Notes: a model not told the origin generated them from the letters alone. 64,000 bases of DNA from Hungatella_A sp034142505 (GCA_034142505.1 JAWZDV010000092.1:92631-156630), one strand, 5' to 3'. Positions 8,473 to 17,278 are shown, counted from the first letter of the stretch. Numbers and translations: made by a program.

Positions 8473-9399
8473 TCACCACAAACTGCTTTCTGTTGTCCAC
8501 TTGCTCAGCTTATTGGCAGTGACAAGCAGGACACAGTTGATTACGGAATTTAACAGACCGATAGCCGTTGAATAACTCCAGTTCTGTTCCTGAAGGCCCA
8601 CACGGTAAATATAGGAAGAAATGATATCTGCTGTTTCATAAATTGAAGGATTGTACAACAGAATCGTCTTTTCATAACTCATGCTCATCAGAGACCCCAT
8701 ACGCAGGATCAACATGATAATAACGGTCGGAAGCAGTCCTGGAATTGTGATATGGAGCATTTGTTTCCATTTTCCCGCTCCGTCAATGGACGCCGCCTCA
8801 TAAAGCTGCTGGTCCAGGCCGGACAAGGCCGCCAGATAAATGATGGACCCCCAGCCCACTTCCTGCCAGATATCGGATATAATGTAAATGGTACGATAAA
8901 ATGCCGGATTCTGTAAAATTGCCGACCGCTCTCCTCCAAACAGCACAACGATATCATTGATCAAACCATCGGACATACAGAATTCCTTGATGATACCGGC
9001 CGCGACTACCATGGAGATAAAATGGGGCAGATAGGTCATCGTCTGGGTTGCGCTCTTGAATTTCTTATTCTTCACCTCATTTAACAACAAAGCAAGAATA
9101 ATCGGTGCCGGAAAGCAGAATACAATACTATAAACGCTCAGCACAATCGTATTGCGGACAAGCCTTCCAAAATACGGACTCTGGAAAAACTTGATAAACT
9201 GTGCAAATCCCACCCAGTCACTGCCTTTGATGCCTTTTGACGGGACATAATTCTGAAATGCAATCACCGCCCCATACATCGGTTTGTACATAAACAGAAG
9301 ATAAAACAAAATGACGGGAATGGCAAACAGGTACAGAGACTTATTGCGCTTCCAGTCTGCTTTCGCAGACTGGAGAAATAAATTATTTTTCTTTTTCAT
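8473..9399 (-). CDS. Carbohydrate ABC transporter permease (LplB type)
   Basis: A 308-residue permease with six predicted membrane segments, a positively charged N-terminus and an EAA loop ('EAASIDGAGKWKQMLHITIP'). It pairs with the LplC-type permease downstream to form the heterodimeric channel of a sugar importer fed by the lipoprotein encoded at 9423. The chosen start is the ATG at 9399 with AAAGGAG (9407-9413 on the complement); the in-frame codon at 9423 sits in the stop codon of the upstream gene and lacks a site. The substrate is inferred from the lyase and GH88 genes downstream. Confidence 0.92.
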   Translation of the reverse strand: MKKKNNLFLQSAKADWKRNKSLYLFAIPVILFYLLFMYKPMYGAVIAFQNYVPSKGIKGSDWVGFAQFIKFFQSPYFGRLVRNTIVLSVYSIVFCFPAPIILALLLNEVKNKKFKSATQTMTYLPHFISMVVAAGIIKEFCMSDGLINDIVVLFGGERSAILQNPAFYRTIYIISDIWQEVGWGSIIYLAALSGLDQQLYEAASIDGAGKWKQMLHITIPGLLPTVIIMLILRMGSLMSMSYEKTILLYNPSIYETADIISSYIYRVGLQEQNWSYSTAIGLLNSVINCVLLVTANKLSKWTTESSLW

Positions 9400-9422
9400 A
9401 CAGAACTCCTTTATAGGAACCA

Positions 9423-11066
9423 TTATCTGTTCTGATAACGTTCGTAAGCGGCCTGCTGGATTTCCAAGGCCCGTTCAAGCCCCATCTGATTCATGGTCTC
9501 CATAAATTTATCATATTCCTGTTCAATATCCGCAGTCCCGAGAATAAATTTGGAACTCATCTCTCTTACATAAGTGTTGATGTCATTCATGATCGAAGCA
9601 AATTCTGTACTCTCGGCCTGGCTTGGTGTGATCGCCGGCACTTTGTGGGTTCTGGAATTGGCGTCCGCCCAGTTGGCAATCGCGTCCTTTGCCTGCTGCA
9701 TCTGGTAATACTGGTTCTGGTAACCAATGGATTGAATCGTCGGTCCCTGATAATGAGCCATGAGGTAAATTGACATCGCCTGGGTTACCGGAAGACCGTC
9801 AGGATTCTTTAAGATTAAGTCCGTGTAGGTCGGTACACCGTCTACCATCGTATAGGATTCTCCCTCGCGTCCGAAATTGAACAGCCGGATCCCCTCTTCA
9901 CTGTATCCGTAATCCAGCAGCTGAACAGCCAGAACCGGGTCTTTGCAGGTCGCGCCTATTGCGATTCCTCCCCAATAGTAAATGTTGTCTATAAAAGCGT
10001 ATTCCGGTTTGTCTCCCTTGTTTAATACCGGCCACTTAAGACCTGTCATATCAAAATCCGGATCTGTCTCCTGCCCAATGGTAATATAAGATTGAAGACC
10101 TGAACCACACCACGCTACGTTAGCGCCGGAACGTCCGGTCGTCATTTTCGCCTTCGTCTGGTCATCACCGGTGGAATAGATATCCTGGTCAATCAGTCCC
10201 TCCTTATACCACTGTGCCATGGTCTTTATGTAGTCTTTGTACTCTGGTTTTGCGGGTCCATACACCACCTTGTTATCATCCAGAATAAAATCTCTTGGCG
10301 CGCCATAAGCATATCCGATTGGATTGTATGCTCCGTTCGCTTCTTCATTCCAGGTAAATGGAGCAGGACAATTCATGTTCTCCTTAAAGGCCGTCAGCGC
10401 TTCGTGCCACTCATCAACCGTCTCCGGATTTTCCAGTCCGCATTCTTTCAGCCAGTCCGCTCTCATCATCGGTCCGAAGCTGGTACACATTTCATCATTT
10501 TCTCTCAGGGACGGAAATGCGAAGTACTTGCCGTCATCCGTCTTAACCGCGCGGTCTACTTCCGGGTGAGCATCCAGATATGCCTTCAGGTTTGGCGCAT
10601 GCTGATTGATCAGATCCGTCAGATCCATAATCACGCCATCTTCGATTGCCTTCGCCGCGCCGCCCGGATAGACATTGGGATCATGCCATCTGTAATCCCA
10701 CAAATCCGGGTAATTGCCATCTGCAACGATCAGGTTGAACTGTTCCTTCTCCTGCCCTGCAGTAGGATGCTGGAATTCAATCTTCACACCGGTCTGAGCC
10801 TGCCAGTCCTTGGCCAGTTCTGTGTCTCCCAGATTCGTAAAGTTTGCAGATACATTGGAATTTAACATCCCCCAGTAAACAAGGGTCTTGTCCGTATCAA
10901 TCGGATAAGTAACCGCCTCTGCCACTTTGGATGCCGCCGTCGTTGTCCCGGCAATCGCTGCTTCCCCACTCTCTTTTGGAGATCCGGAACATCCGGACAA
11001 AGCGGTCATGGTCATCGCAACTGCCAGCCCTGCCGAAATACCTTTCCAATACTTTTTGATCATCAT
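9423..11066 (-). CDS. Extracellular sugar-binding lipoprotein of ABC importer
   Basis: A 547-residue lipoprotein: a short basic N-terminus, a hydrophobic stretch and the lipobox 'LSGC' near residue 25, followed by a Ser/Gly/Thr linker and a large solute-binding protein family 1 domain. It would be anchored to the outer face of the membrane and deliver oligosaccharides to the two permeases encoded next. GGGAGG lies just before the ATG. As the first gene of the unit it is divergent from an AraC-type regulator across a 158-bp promoter region. Its size (over 500 residues) matches the large LplA-like binding proteins that take complex oligosaccharides. Ligand inferred, family certain. Confidence 0.92.
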   Translation of the reverse strand: MMIKKYWKGISAGLAVAMTMTALSGCSGSPKESGEAAIAGTTTAASKVAEAVTYPIDTDKTLVYWGMLNSNVSANFTNLGDTELAKDWQAQTGVKIEFQHPTAGQEKEQFNLIVADGNYPDLWDYRWHDPNVYPGGAAKAIEDGVIMDLTDLINQHAPNLKAYLDAHPEVDRAVKTDDGKYFAFPSLRENDEMCTSFGPMMRADWLKECGLENPETVDEWHEALTAFKENMNCPAPFTWNEEANGAYNPIGYAYGAPRDFILDDNKVVYGPAKPEYKDYIKTMAQWYKEGLIDQDIYSTGDDQTKAKMTTGRSGANVAWCGSGLQSYITIGQETDPDFDMTGLKWPVLNKGDKPEYAFIDNIYYWGGIAIGATCKDPVLAVQLLDYGYSEEGIRLFNFGREGESYTMVDGVPTYTDLILKNPDGLPVTQAMSIYLMAHYQGPTIQSIGYQNQYYQMQQAKDAIANWADANSRTHKVPAITPSQAESTEFASIMNDINTYVREMSSKFILGTADIEQEYDKFMETMNQMGLERALEIQQAAYERYQNR

Positions 11067-11224
11067 TGAATCCTCCCTTTCACAAAATTAATCATTTACT
11101 CCCTGTTATGCTTGTGTTTATTGGTAGTTTTCTCTATTGTATCAGCCCGTTTACCACTTTTCTATGGCATTTCTGCTATGTTTATGTTATAATCTGCTAT
11201 ATAAAATGATGAAAAGAGAATCCT
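11067..11224. promoter_or_regulatory. Divergent promoter region of the polysaccharide locus
   Basis: This 158-bp AT-rich gap separates the binding-protein gene (minus) from the araC-type gene (plus). For the plus direction there is an extended -10, TGTTATAAT (11185-11193), 31 bp before the ATG, with only a weak -35. For the minus direction TACAAT at about 11138-11143 is a possible -10 with a poor -35, which fits a promoter needing an activator. I see no clear direct repeat for AraC binding. Confidence 0.5.
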
Positions 11225-12085
11225 ATGAATGAAGTGTTTTCTGAAAGTATTTTATGCCCCTTTGGGATTTCCCATAAGGTCACAAATCGAAGATCCGAAG
11301 AACTTATGCACATCCATGACAATGGATTTGAGTTTCTGTTATTCATAGACGGAGACGTGAATTATTTTCTGGAGACGTCCATTTACAGTATGAAGCCCGG
11401 CGATGCTTTGCTGATCCCGCCAAACAGTATCCACGGATACTTAACAAAGGGGGATTCCAATTACGAAAGAATCCCCCTCCATATTCAACGCAGCCTGCTG
11501 ATCTCTCTGTCCACGGAAGAGACTTCCCTGCTGGAAGCGTTTCAGGACCCGGAGCATCCAATTATTCATTTTAATGATACAGAAATGTCGCAGTTTATTT
11601 ATCATGCCGATACCATCATACAGTCGGAAACAGAAAAAGCACACGGACATGATATTCTTTCCCTGGCCCATCTTCTGTTCCTTCTGTTGATTATCAGCAC
11701 TACCTGCCGAAATACCCGCTCTTCCGCCCAAACGAGGGATATCTCTCCTGCAATCATTCGCCGCACAATTAATTATATCAACCTCTACCTCACGGAAAAC
11801 TTAACGGTGCAGGGTATTGCCGATGATTTAAACATCAGCAGTTCCAGACTTTCCCATTTATTTAAGGAATACACCGGTTCTTCCATATGGCACTATGTGA
11901 TGGCCAAACGTCTGGTACTGGCCCGTTCTCTTCTGCTGGAAGGAAAATCTGTCATGGATGCCTGTTACGAATCCGGTTTTCGGGATTACGCCCATTTTCA
12001 TAAGACATTCTCCAAAGCCTTCCGCATCTCTCCCGGAAAGTTTCTAAAAGAAAACCGAATCAACACTCCTAAAAAACACACATAA
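11225..12085 (+). CDS. AraC family transcriptional regulator
   Basis: A 286-residue regulator with an N-terminal cupin-like sugar-sensing domain ('HDNGFEFLLFIDGDVNYFLE', 'GDALLIPPNSIHGY') and a C-terminal pair of helix-turn-helix motifs (about residues 185-280, including 'LTVQGIADDLNISSSRLSHL' and 'SGFRDYAHFHKTFSKAFRIS'). It is divergent from the importer, lyase and GH88 genes, the standard arrangement for an activator of a polysaccharide utilisation unit. It probably turns the locus on when the imported oligosaccharide or its monosaccharide accumulates. The effector is not predictable from sequence. Confidence 0.92.
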   Translation: MNEVFSESILCPFGISHKVTNRRSEELMHIHDNGFEFLLFIDGDVNYFLETSIYSMKPGDALLIPPNSIHGYLTKGDSNYERIPLHIQRSLLISLSTEETSLLEAFQDPEHPIIHFNDTEMSQFIYHADTIIQSETEKAHGHDILSLAHLLFLLLIISTTCRNTRSSAQTRDISPAIIRRTINYINLYLTENLTVQGIADDLNISSSRLSHLFKEYTGSSIWHYVMAKRLVLARSLLLEGKSVMDACYESGFRDYAHFHKTFSKAFRISPGKFLKENRINTPKKHT

Positions 12086-12111
12086 AAATGGCGCCAGGTT
12101 ATCTGGCGCCA
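12084..12111 (-). terminator. Intrinsic terminator after the MORN-like gene
   Basis: A perfect 9-bp stem, TGGCGCCAG (12089-12097) with CTGGCGCCA (12103-12111), and a 5-base loop. On the minus strand it is followed by five U residues (12084-12088). It ends the minus-strand gene at 12140 and lies just beyond the araC stop, so it may also slow transcription from that side. Confidence 0.85.
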
Positions 12112-12139
12112 CTGTCCCTTCTATCATATAGCCTGGAAG

Positions 12140-13177
12140 TCAGTTCTCCACAGGCAGCCACTCAACACTCACATTGACAAGCCATTTTAAGTAATCCTTA
12201 TCAAATTCTTCGACAAACCGCTTTCCTGCTTCATCATACAACACATATCGGTCATACTCATTAAGCCGCCACTGTTCATCTATGACAATTTGACCATCTC
12301 TTACTTCATAGGAAACCCTTTTTGCTGCATCCTCGCCATAGTCATAAGCGTCTGATGTACTTAAGGTATCAAAATTAAGGGTAACCGTCCCGTCTGCGAT
12401 CCCGGCAGTATACCGCCCCTCCGTGGTCTTTTGTTCGCAGACAAAGGTTTGGTCGTCTATGTCCTCAAAATAAGCAGTATAGGAAATAATCCCGCCATTG
12501 GCATACCCCTCTTTCCACTCTCCCTGCGAATATTCATAGTAATTATGAATCACCTCATAACAAGTACCTTCCCCGTCTGGAAGCCCATCCTTTAACTGGC
12601 CGTAAAAAAGCTTTCCGCCATCCAGACAAAATCCGGTCCCGTCTCCAGCGGGCACAACACTGATGTCGTCCTCCATCAGAATCGCCAGTCTGTCCTCCTG
12701 TTTCCATGCTGCTTTTTCACTGAGTCCCAGATAAATCTCTGCCAGATGGTTTTCTAAATGGACCTCTATTCTCTCATCTGGAGTATAGCGAACCTCTTGT
12801 CCAGTCAATGACCCCAATACACCATCAAAGTCATCTTCCATAAATTCCTGCTGTACCTCCTTAAGAAACAGTTTCTCCTCCTGAGTCAACTCGATTACCG
12901 GCACGGGAGCAGGCGCCTCATAGGCAGAAGCACTCACAATCAGTACAACGCCAGACGCCGTTCCCAGAAGATAGCGGGATATCTTGTTCCACTTCTTCTT
13001 TCGTTTTTCCTCTTCCTCCACTTGGCTGCGGTCCCGTTTTTGACCCGGTTGCTGCCGTTTCATCCGTCCAAACTCCTGCCTGTCATCCTGGCTATACTCC
13101 TGGCACCGATGAAACTCCCGATCCTGGCTGTCAGCCCCGCTCCATGTTCTGTTCTCCTCCATGGCTGCCTCCGTCAA
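12140..13177 (-). CDS. Membrane-anchored protein with MORN-like repeats
   Basis: I do not recognise a named family for the whole protein. The 345-residue product starts with a highly charged cytoplasmic segment (about residues 1-65, rich in Glu, Arg, Lys and Gln), then one membrane span ('YLLGTASGVVLIVSASAY', about 69-87), then an extracytoplasmic domain. That domain has an acidic stalk and at least two MORN-like motifs ('YGQLKDGLPDGEGTCYE' and 'YSQGEWKEGYANGG'); MORN motifs often contact membranes or proteins. The ATG overlaps the mscS stop as ATGA, so translation is coupled to the channel gene and a role alongside MscS or the cell envelope is plausible. Function unknown. Confidence 0.65.
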   Translation of the reverse strand: MTEAAMEENRTWSGADSQDREFHRCQEYSQDDRQEFGRMKRQQPGQKRDRSQVEEEEKRKKKWNKISRYLLGTASGVVLIVSASAYEAPAPVPVIELTQEEKLFLKEVQQEFMEDDFDGVLGSLTGQEVRYTPDERIEVHLENHLAEIYLGLSEKAAWKQEDRLAILMEDDISVVPAGDGTGFCLDGGKLFYGQLKDGLPDGEGTCYEVIHNYYEYSQGEWKEGYANGGIISYTAYFEDIDDQTFVCEQKTTEGRYTAGIADGTVTLNFDTLSTSDAYDYGEDAAKRVSYEVRDGQIVIDEQWRLNEYDRYVLYDEAGKRFVEEFDKDYLKWLVNVSVEWLPVEN

Positions 13178-13947
13178 CGACCGCCTGCAGCCGGCCGCTC
13201 CACTTCCAGACGGATTCCATTCTTTTTCAGCCCCAGCAGCAGCTCCCGGTTCAAAATCCGTCGTCCGGTGAAGATATCTTTCTCATCCAGTTCCACCGTC
13301 ACCCGCAGAATCACCGCTTCCGCCCCTAATTCCTGCACCCCGGCATAGGCAGGTTCCTTCATAAATACATCCTTATGTACCTCGTAGGCATCCTTCAGGA
13401 TTTTCTTCAGCACGCTCTCCGCATGCTCCAAATCCTCCTCATAAGGAATCCTGATGTCACAGACTGCTCTGGAATGTGCCGCGGATAAGTTGATAATATT
13501 CTTCACATTGGAATTATTGACAATCTTTACATTGTCCCCTCCATCGCGAATACTGATCGTACGGATGCCAATCTGGCCCACCGTCCCCCGGTAACCATCG
13601 ATTTCCACCACATCCCCCACATTAAACTGGTTCTCAAAAATCATGAATATGCCGGTAATCACATCGGCAATCAAACTTTCCGCACTAAAGCCCACAATCA
13701 ATGCCACAATTCCGACGCTTGCAAAGATTGTTGCCACATTTACCCCAAGCAGACGCAGAATCCAGATCAGTCCCACAATTGCCGTCATGTACTGAACCGT
13801 ACTTTCCAGAATCGTAATCACCGTCTGGACACGCCCGTTTTTCACCTTGATTCTGTTTAGCAAACTCTTGCACACCACCGTAATCACTGTCATAATCACC
13901 AGAACAATGATCACATCAATCACTGGATTTCCTGTAAAACCTTCCAT
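13174..13947 (-). CDS. Small-conductance mechanosensitive channel (MscS family)
   Basis: A 257-residue MscS-type channel. Three membrane segments (about residues 7-27, 47-66 and 72-100) are followed by the cytoplasmic vestibule domain. The pore helix region 'GIVALIVGFSAESLIADVITGIFMIFENQFNVGDVVEI' has the conserved layout of TM3 leading into the beta domain. Such channels open under membrane tension to release solutes during osmotic downshock. The size fits the minimal MscS type rather than the larger MscK-like proteins. Its stop codon overlaps the start of the MORN-like gene, indicating one transcript. Confidence 0.92.
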   Translation of the reverse strand: MEGFTGNPVIDVIIVLVIMTVITVVCKSLLNRIKVKNGRVQTVITILESTVQYMTAIVGLIWILRLLGVNVATIFASVGIVALIVGFSAESLIADVITGIFMIFENQFNVGDVVEIDGYRGTVGQIGIRTISIRDGGDNVKIVNNSNVKNIINLSAAHSRAVCDIRIPYEEDLEHAESVLKKILKDAYEVHKDVFMKEPAYAGVQELGAEAVILRVTVELDEKDIFTGRRILNRELLLGLKKNGIRLEVERPAAGGR

Positions 13948-13971
13948 ACTCTCTGTTCCTCCCTTTTTTCC

Positions 13972-14331
13972 CTATTCTTTTATCTTTCGTCGATTCCTTT
14001 TCTCGTCCTTTGTCAAATCATAACTCTCCGTAATCATGCGCCGGATATCTTTTTCCGGCACCGTGCCGTCCAGAATGATAGAATTCCAGTAGGTTTTGTT
14101 CAGATGAAACCCCGGCACCACCGACGGAAATGCCGCCCGCCAGAACTCCCGCCACTCCGGATCACATTTCACATTAATCCAGATCTGTCCATCCTTCTCG
14201 AAAATGTAGGCAAACGTCTTCTTCGTATCCTTATGCCGCATCACCGTCCAGTTGGGATCATGGAACGGATAATCCTCATAGACTCCGGCGAACTTTTTAC
14301 AAAATGCAACCGCTTCTTTTCTGGTTCTCAT
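13972..14331 (-). CDS. MmcQ/YjbR family protein
   Basis: A 119-residue protein with the compact alpha/beta CyaY-like fold typical of MmcQ/YjbR. The marks are an N-terminal 'AVAFCKKFAGVYEDYPFHD', the central 'HKDTKKTFAYIFEKDGQIWI', 'NVKCDPEWREFWRAAFPSVV' and the late 'NKTYWNSIILDGTVPEKDIR'. The family is described as DNA-binding, but its physiological role is poorly known. GGAGG sits seven bases before the ATG. It lies between dus and mscS on the same strand with short gaps (11 and 24 bp), so cotranscription is likely, though no functional link is obvious. Confidence 0.88.
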   Translation of the reverse strand: MRTRKEAVAFCKKFAGVYEDYPFHDPNWTVMRHKDTKKTFAYIFEKDGQIWINVKCDPEWREFWRAAFPSVVPGFHLNKTYWNSIILDGTVPEKDIRRMITESYDLTKDEKRNRRKIKE

Positions 14332-14342
14332 ATTTTCGCCTC

Positions 14343-15368
14343 CTACGGTTTAAATCCCGCATGTCTCAACAGCCGCTGTTCCTGAAACAGACTATCTACC
14401 ACAGATTTGTATTCCTCTCCATGATTAGACTTGCGGATTTTCTTTAAGTAAGGTTCCGGGTTTGTGAACAGGAAAGATAAATAGAACCACAATTCCTTCA
14501 TCCGAAACAGCACATCCCGGTCCCCTGACATATACGCTTCATACCCGGCATAAATTTCATCATGAAATGCCCGAAGCCGCGCCTTGTCCGCCGCTTCGGC
14601 ATGCTCTGCCTCTGTCTCTGTCCTTGCTTCTGCCCCGGTCCCTGCTTCTGCCTCTTTATCCCCTTCCATCCCCGCCAGCCCGGATGCCAGCCATGGATTC
14701 GCAATCAGTCCCCGCCCCAGCATCACCGCCTTCACCTTTGGAAATGCCGCCGTTATTTTCTCATAATCCCCAGCTGTAAAGATATCGCCGTTATAGCAGA
14801 CATTGTTTCTGCTGTCCGCCAATGCCCCTCCAAAGACATCCAGTCTCGGAGTATTCTTATAATAATCCTGCTGGATTCTGGGATGAATAATCAGTTCCTC
14901 CATGGGAAATTGATTGTACAATTTCATCAATTCCGGCCATTCCTCCTGACTATCCCTGCCAATTCTGGTCTTAACCGAGATTTTCATATCCAGCCTGGTA
15001 TAAATCTCATCCAGAAACTGCCGAAGTTTCTCCCGCTCCGCCAGGAACCCGGACCCCCGGCCTTTTGTGACAACCGTTTTGGACGGACAGCCAAGATTCA
15101 AATTCACCTCTTCATACCCCAGGGCTTTCAACTCCAGCGCCGCCTTAATAAAATCCTCCGCCCGATTCGTCAAAATCTGCGGAACCAGCCGCACCCCCTC
15201 ATTATTCTCCGGCAGGATATCCCGCCGCTCCCTGGGGCTGAAGCTCCGGTTCTGATTGGGGGCAATAAAAGGTGAAAAGTACTTATCCACCCCCGGGAAA
15301 TATCGATGGTGGGCCCCCCGGAACACAAATCCCGTAATCCCCTCCATCGGTGCAAAATAATATCTCAT
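14343..15368 (-). CDS. tRNA-dihydrouridine synthase
   Basis: A 341-residue flavoenzyme that reduces uridine to dihydrouridine in the tRNA D-loop using FMN and NAD(P)H. The opening 'MRYYFAPMEGITGFVFRGAH' is the FMN-binding barrel start; the catalytic cysteine is Cys94 in 'NLNLGCPSKTVVTKGRGSGF'; 'RIGRDSQEEWPELM', 'IHPR' and 'VMLGRGLIANPW' follow in the usual order. Residues 235-263 form an unusual Glu/Ala/Thr-rich low-complexity insert between the barrel and the C-terminal helical domain, encoded at about 14580-14666. The remaining C-terminal domain looks normal ('LRAFHDEIYAGYEAYMSGDR'). The Dus subfamily is not certain. Confidence 0.92.
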   Translation of the reverse strand: MRYYFAPMEGITGFVFRGAHHRYFPGVDKYFSPFIAPNQNRSFSPRERRDILPENNEGVRLVPQILTNRAEDFIKAALELKALGYEEVNLNLGCPSKTVVTKGRGSGFLAEREKLRQFLDEIYTRLDMKISVKTRIGRDSQEEWPELMKLYNQFPMEELIIHPRIQQDYYKNTPRLDVFGGALADSRNNVCYNGDIFTAGDYEKITAAFPKVKAVMLGRGLIANPWLASGLAGMEGDKEAEAGTGAEARTETEAEHAEAADKARLRAFHDEIYAGYEAYMSGDRDVLFRMKELWFYLSFLFTNPEPYLKKIRKSNHGEEYKSVVDSLFQEQRLLRHAGFKP

Positions 15369-15394
15369 GGTTATTCTTCCATCCGTTTCTTCCT

Positions 15395-16294
15395 TTATGG
15401 GAGTTGATACCCGTACCGCTCCAGCACTGCCAGCGGGAATTCCACCCGGACTGTCTTTAAGGGGTCCACCACCTGGCAGACCACCATGTTGGATACCAGC
15501 GACATCAGCATACCGGAATTCAGCTTGTCAAGTCCCGCAGCCTCCTGCACAAAACGATTCATCATCTTCGCCGCCTTCTCCCCGGCCAGGTCCAGCGTTT
15601 CCTCCGACTGAATCGTCATCACGTCTCCCCTATGATGCAAAAATGGAGTCGGCAAATGACAGTCCTTCAACACAGTCACCTTCACCGTCACCTCGCCGCC
15701 TGTCTCCAGACCACAGATCAGGACCTCCCCGTCTCCCATCAGGGCATGCAGATCCCCCATAGACAGCAGCGCTCCCTCCACCATAACCGGCAGATACAAT
15801 GCTGCTCCTTTGCCAATCCTCCGACAGTCCATATTTCCGCCATGATAATCAGGCGTATCCGTGGTAATTCCATCCCCCGCCGGCGCCGTCCCGATCACTC
15901 CGATCATCGGTTCCAGATCGAGCGTCAGCTTCTCATCAAACTTCACCTTTCCGTCTTTTAATTCAAAAATTCTAGCCGTCCGCTCCTCAAAATCCTCCTG
16001 AAACACTCCATAGGATACGGACGAACGCATCACGCCCCAGGACCTCAGCGCAATATCCAGAATCTCCACCTTCAACACATCCCCCGGCATAGCGCCCTCC
16101 ACAAACAACGGGCCTGTCGCCGGATTCTCAATGGCGTCTTCAAAGTCTCCCAAAGGCCGCTCCTTGCAAGTCACCGCGTCGTCATAGCAGTCTCTCGTCT
16201 CAAACACCACCGTCTCCCCGCTCAGACACCGGGCCGCCGGTTCCACCTCCCGCGACAGAACTCCCGCCACAAAGTCCCTGGATATCACCAACAT
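15395..16294 (-). CDS. Acetamidase/formamidase family protein
   Basis: A 299-residue enzyme of the acetamidase/formamidase (FmdA/AmdA) family, which hydrolyses short amides to ammonia and the acid. Family marks include 'NPATGPLFVEGAMPGDVLKVEI', 'APAGDGITTDTPDYHGGNMDC' and 'LSMGDLHALMGDGEVLICGLE', the metal and substrate site region with conserved His and Asp. I start it at the ATG at 16294, seven to eight bases after GGGAGG; an in-frame codon further up at 16405 has no site and adds a basic tail not seen in the family. There is no signal peptide. The neighbours give no metabolic clue. Confidence 0.9.
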   Translation of the reverse strand: MLVISRDFVAGVLSREVEPAARCLSGETVVFETRDCYDDAVTCKERPLGDFEDAIENPATGPLFVEGAMPGDVLKVEILDIALRSWGVMRSSVSYGVFQEDFEERTARIFELKDGKVKFDEKLTLDLEPMIGVIGTAPAGDGITTDTPDYHGGNMDCRRIGKGAALYLPVMVEGALLSMGDLHALMGDGEVLICGLETGGEVTVKVTVLKDCHLPTPFLHHRGDVMTIQSEETLDLAGEKAAKMMNRFVQEAAGLDKLNSGMLMSLVSNMVVCQVVDPLKTVRVEFPLAVLERYGYQLP

Positions 16295-16488
16295 CTCTTC
16301 ATTCCTCCCTCTATCTGATTTCCAAATTCTACATCGATTCCTGTGCATAACCCGTTTCTTCCATTTATTAAAAGTGCGTTTTGCAATCCAGGCATGACTT
16401 TCCATCTACTATAATCTCCCCGCAGGTCATCTGTCAAGAATATCACGGATTTTCCGCCGTAACAGGAAGGATGTAAGTTAGTTTTAGT

Positions 16489-16543
16489 TTGACTTTTCCT
16501 GAGTAATGGAATAAAATAATAGAAACAGTTATTAATATTATAT
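16489..16543 (+). promoter_or_regulatory. Rubrerythrin promoter with PerR-box-like palindrome
   Basis: TTGACT (16489-16494) and TAAAAT (16512-16517) are 17 bp apart. Just downstream, TTATTAATATTATAT (16529-16543) matches the PerR consensus TTATAATnATTATAA at 11 of 14 defined positions and overlaps the expected transcription start. Repression by the peroxide sensor PerR would fit the gene's role. The promoter is convincing; the PerR site is a suggestion. Confidence 0.6.
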
Positions 16544-16562
16544 AGAAAGGAGTATTATAGAT

Positions 16563-17120
16563 ATGAACTTTACAGGAACACAGACACAGAAGAATCTGCA
16601 GGCCGCATTCAGCGGAGAATCCATGGCGAGGAACAAATACACGTTCTTTGCAGAAAAGGCAAAAAACGAGCAGTATGATGAGGTTGCCGAACTTTTTGAG
16701 AAAATGGCAAAAAATGAGTCCATTCACGGAAAACTCTTATATAAGCTGCTTCATGACGGAATCGGCGAGACTAAAGAGAATTTAAAGGATGCGATGGATG
16801 GAGAGTACGGCGAGTGGACATCCATGTATCCTGATTTTGCAAAAACCGCCAGAGAAGAGGGATTTCCGGAGGTTGCCGACCTGTTTGAAAAAATTGCGGC
16901 GATTGAAAAAGATCACGAACAGCGTTTTTTAAAAGCGCTTGCAACTCTGAGCAGCGGAAAGCAGTCACCGGCAAAAGAGACCGCGCAGGAGACAGAAACC
17001 GCTCATCCACTGGCGAAAGATGGCTACCGGTGCATGTTCTGCGGTGCTACATATGAAAAACGACCAGACGTCTGCGGTGTGTGCGGAGCAATTGGGGCGT
17101 TTGAGACATCCAAAATTTAA
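16563..17120 (+). CDS. rbr: Rubrerythrin
   Basis: A 185-residue rubrerythrin, the NADH-linked peroxidase by which anaerobes remove hydrogen peroxide. The N-terminal ferritin-like four-helix domain carries the diiron ligands ('GESMARNKYTFFAEKA', 'KNESIHGKL', 'AAIEKDHEQRF'). The C-terminal rubredoxin-like domain has CMFCG and CGVCG knuckles for a mononuclear iron. A 25-residue Lys/Glu/Thr-rich linker joins the two. AAAGGAG lies before the ATG. Transcribed alone from its own promoter, possibly under PerR. Confidence 0.96.
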   Translation: MNFTGTQTQKNLQAAFSGESMARNKYTFFAEKAKNEQYDEVAELFEKMAKNESIHGKLLYKLLHDGIGETKENLKDAMDGEYGEWTSMYPDFAKTAREEGFPEVADLFEKIAAIEKDHEQRFLKALATLSSGKQSPAKETAQETETAHPLAKDGYRCMFCGATYEKRPDVCGVCGAIGAFETSKI

Positions 17121-17278
17121 ACATAATATGTTATGGATTGCCTCCGGTTCAGAAATGAACCGGGGGCTTTTTCCTGATTTCAAGAAAAATGGATTAAAAA
17201 TCAAAAATCCTGTATACACTAACAAGGACAGGTAATTTTGGGAATGCCTGTATTTGTTTAATATATGGGAGAAACACT

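Noticed and set aside
14562..15275. 237-codon plus-strand frame opposite dus
   Set aside because: Pro/Cys/His-rich translation antisense to a clear dihydrouridine synthase; no start site or family match.
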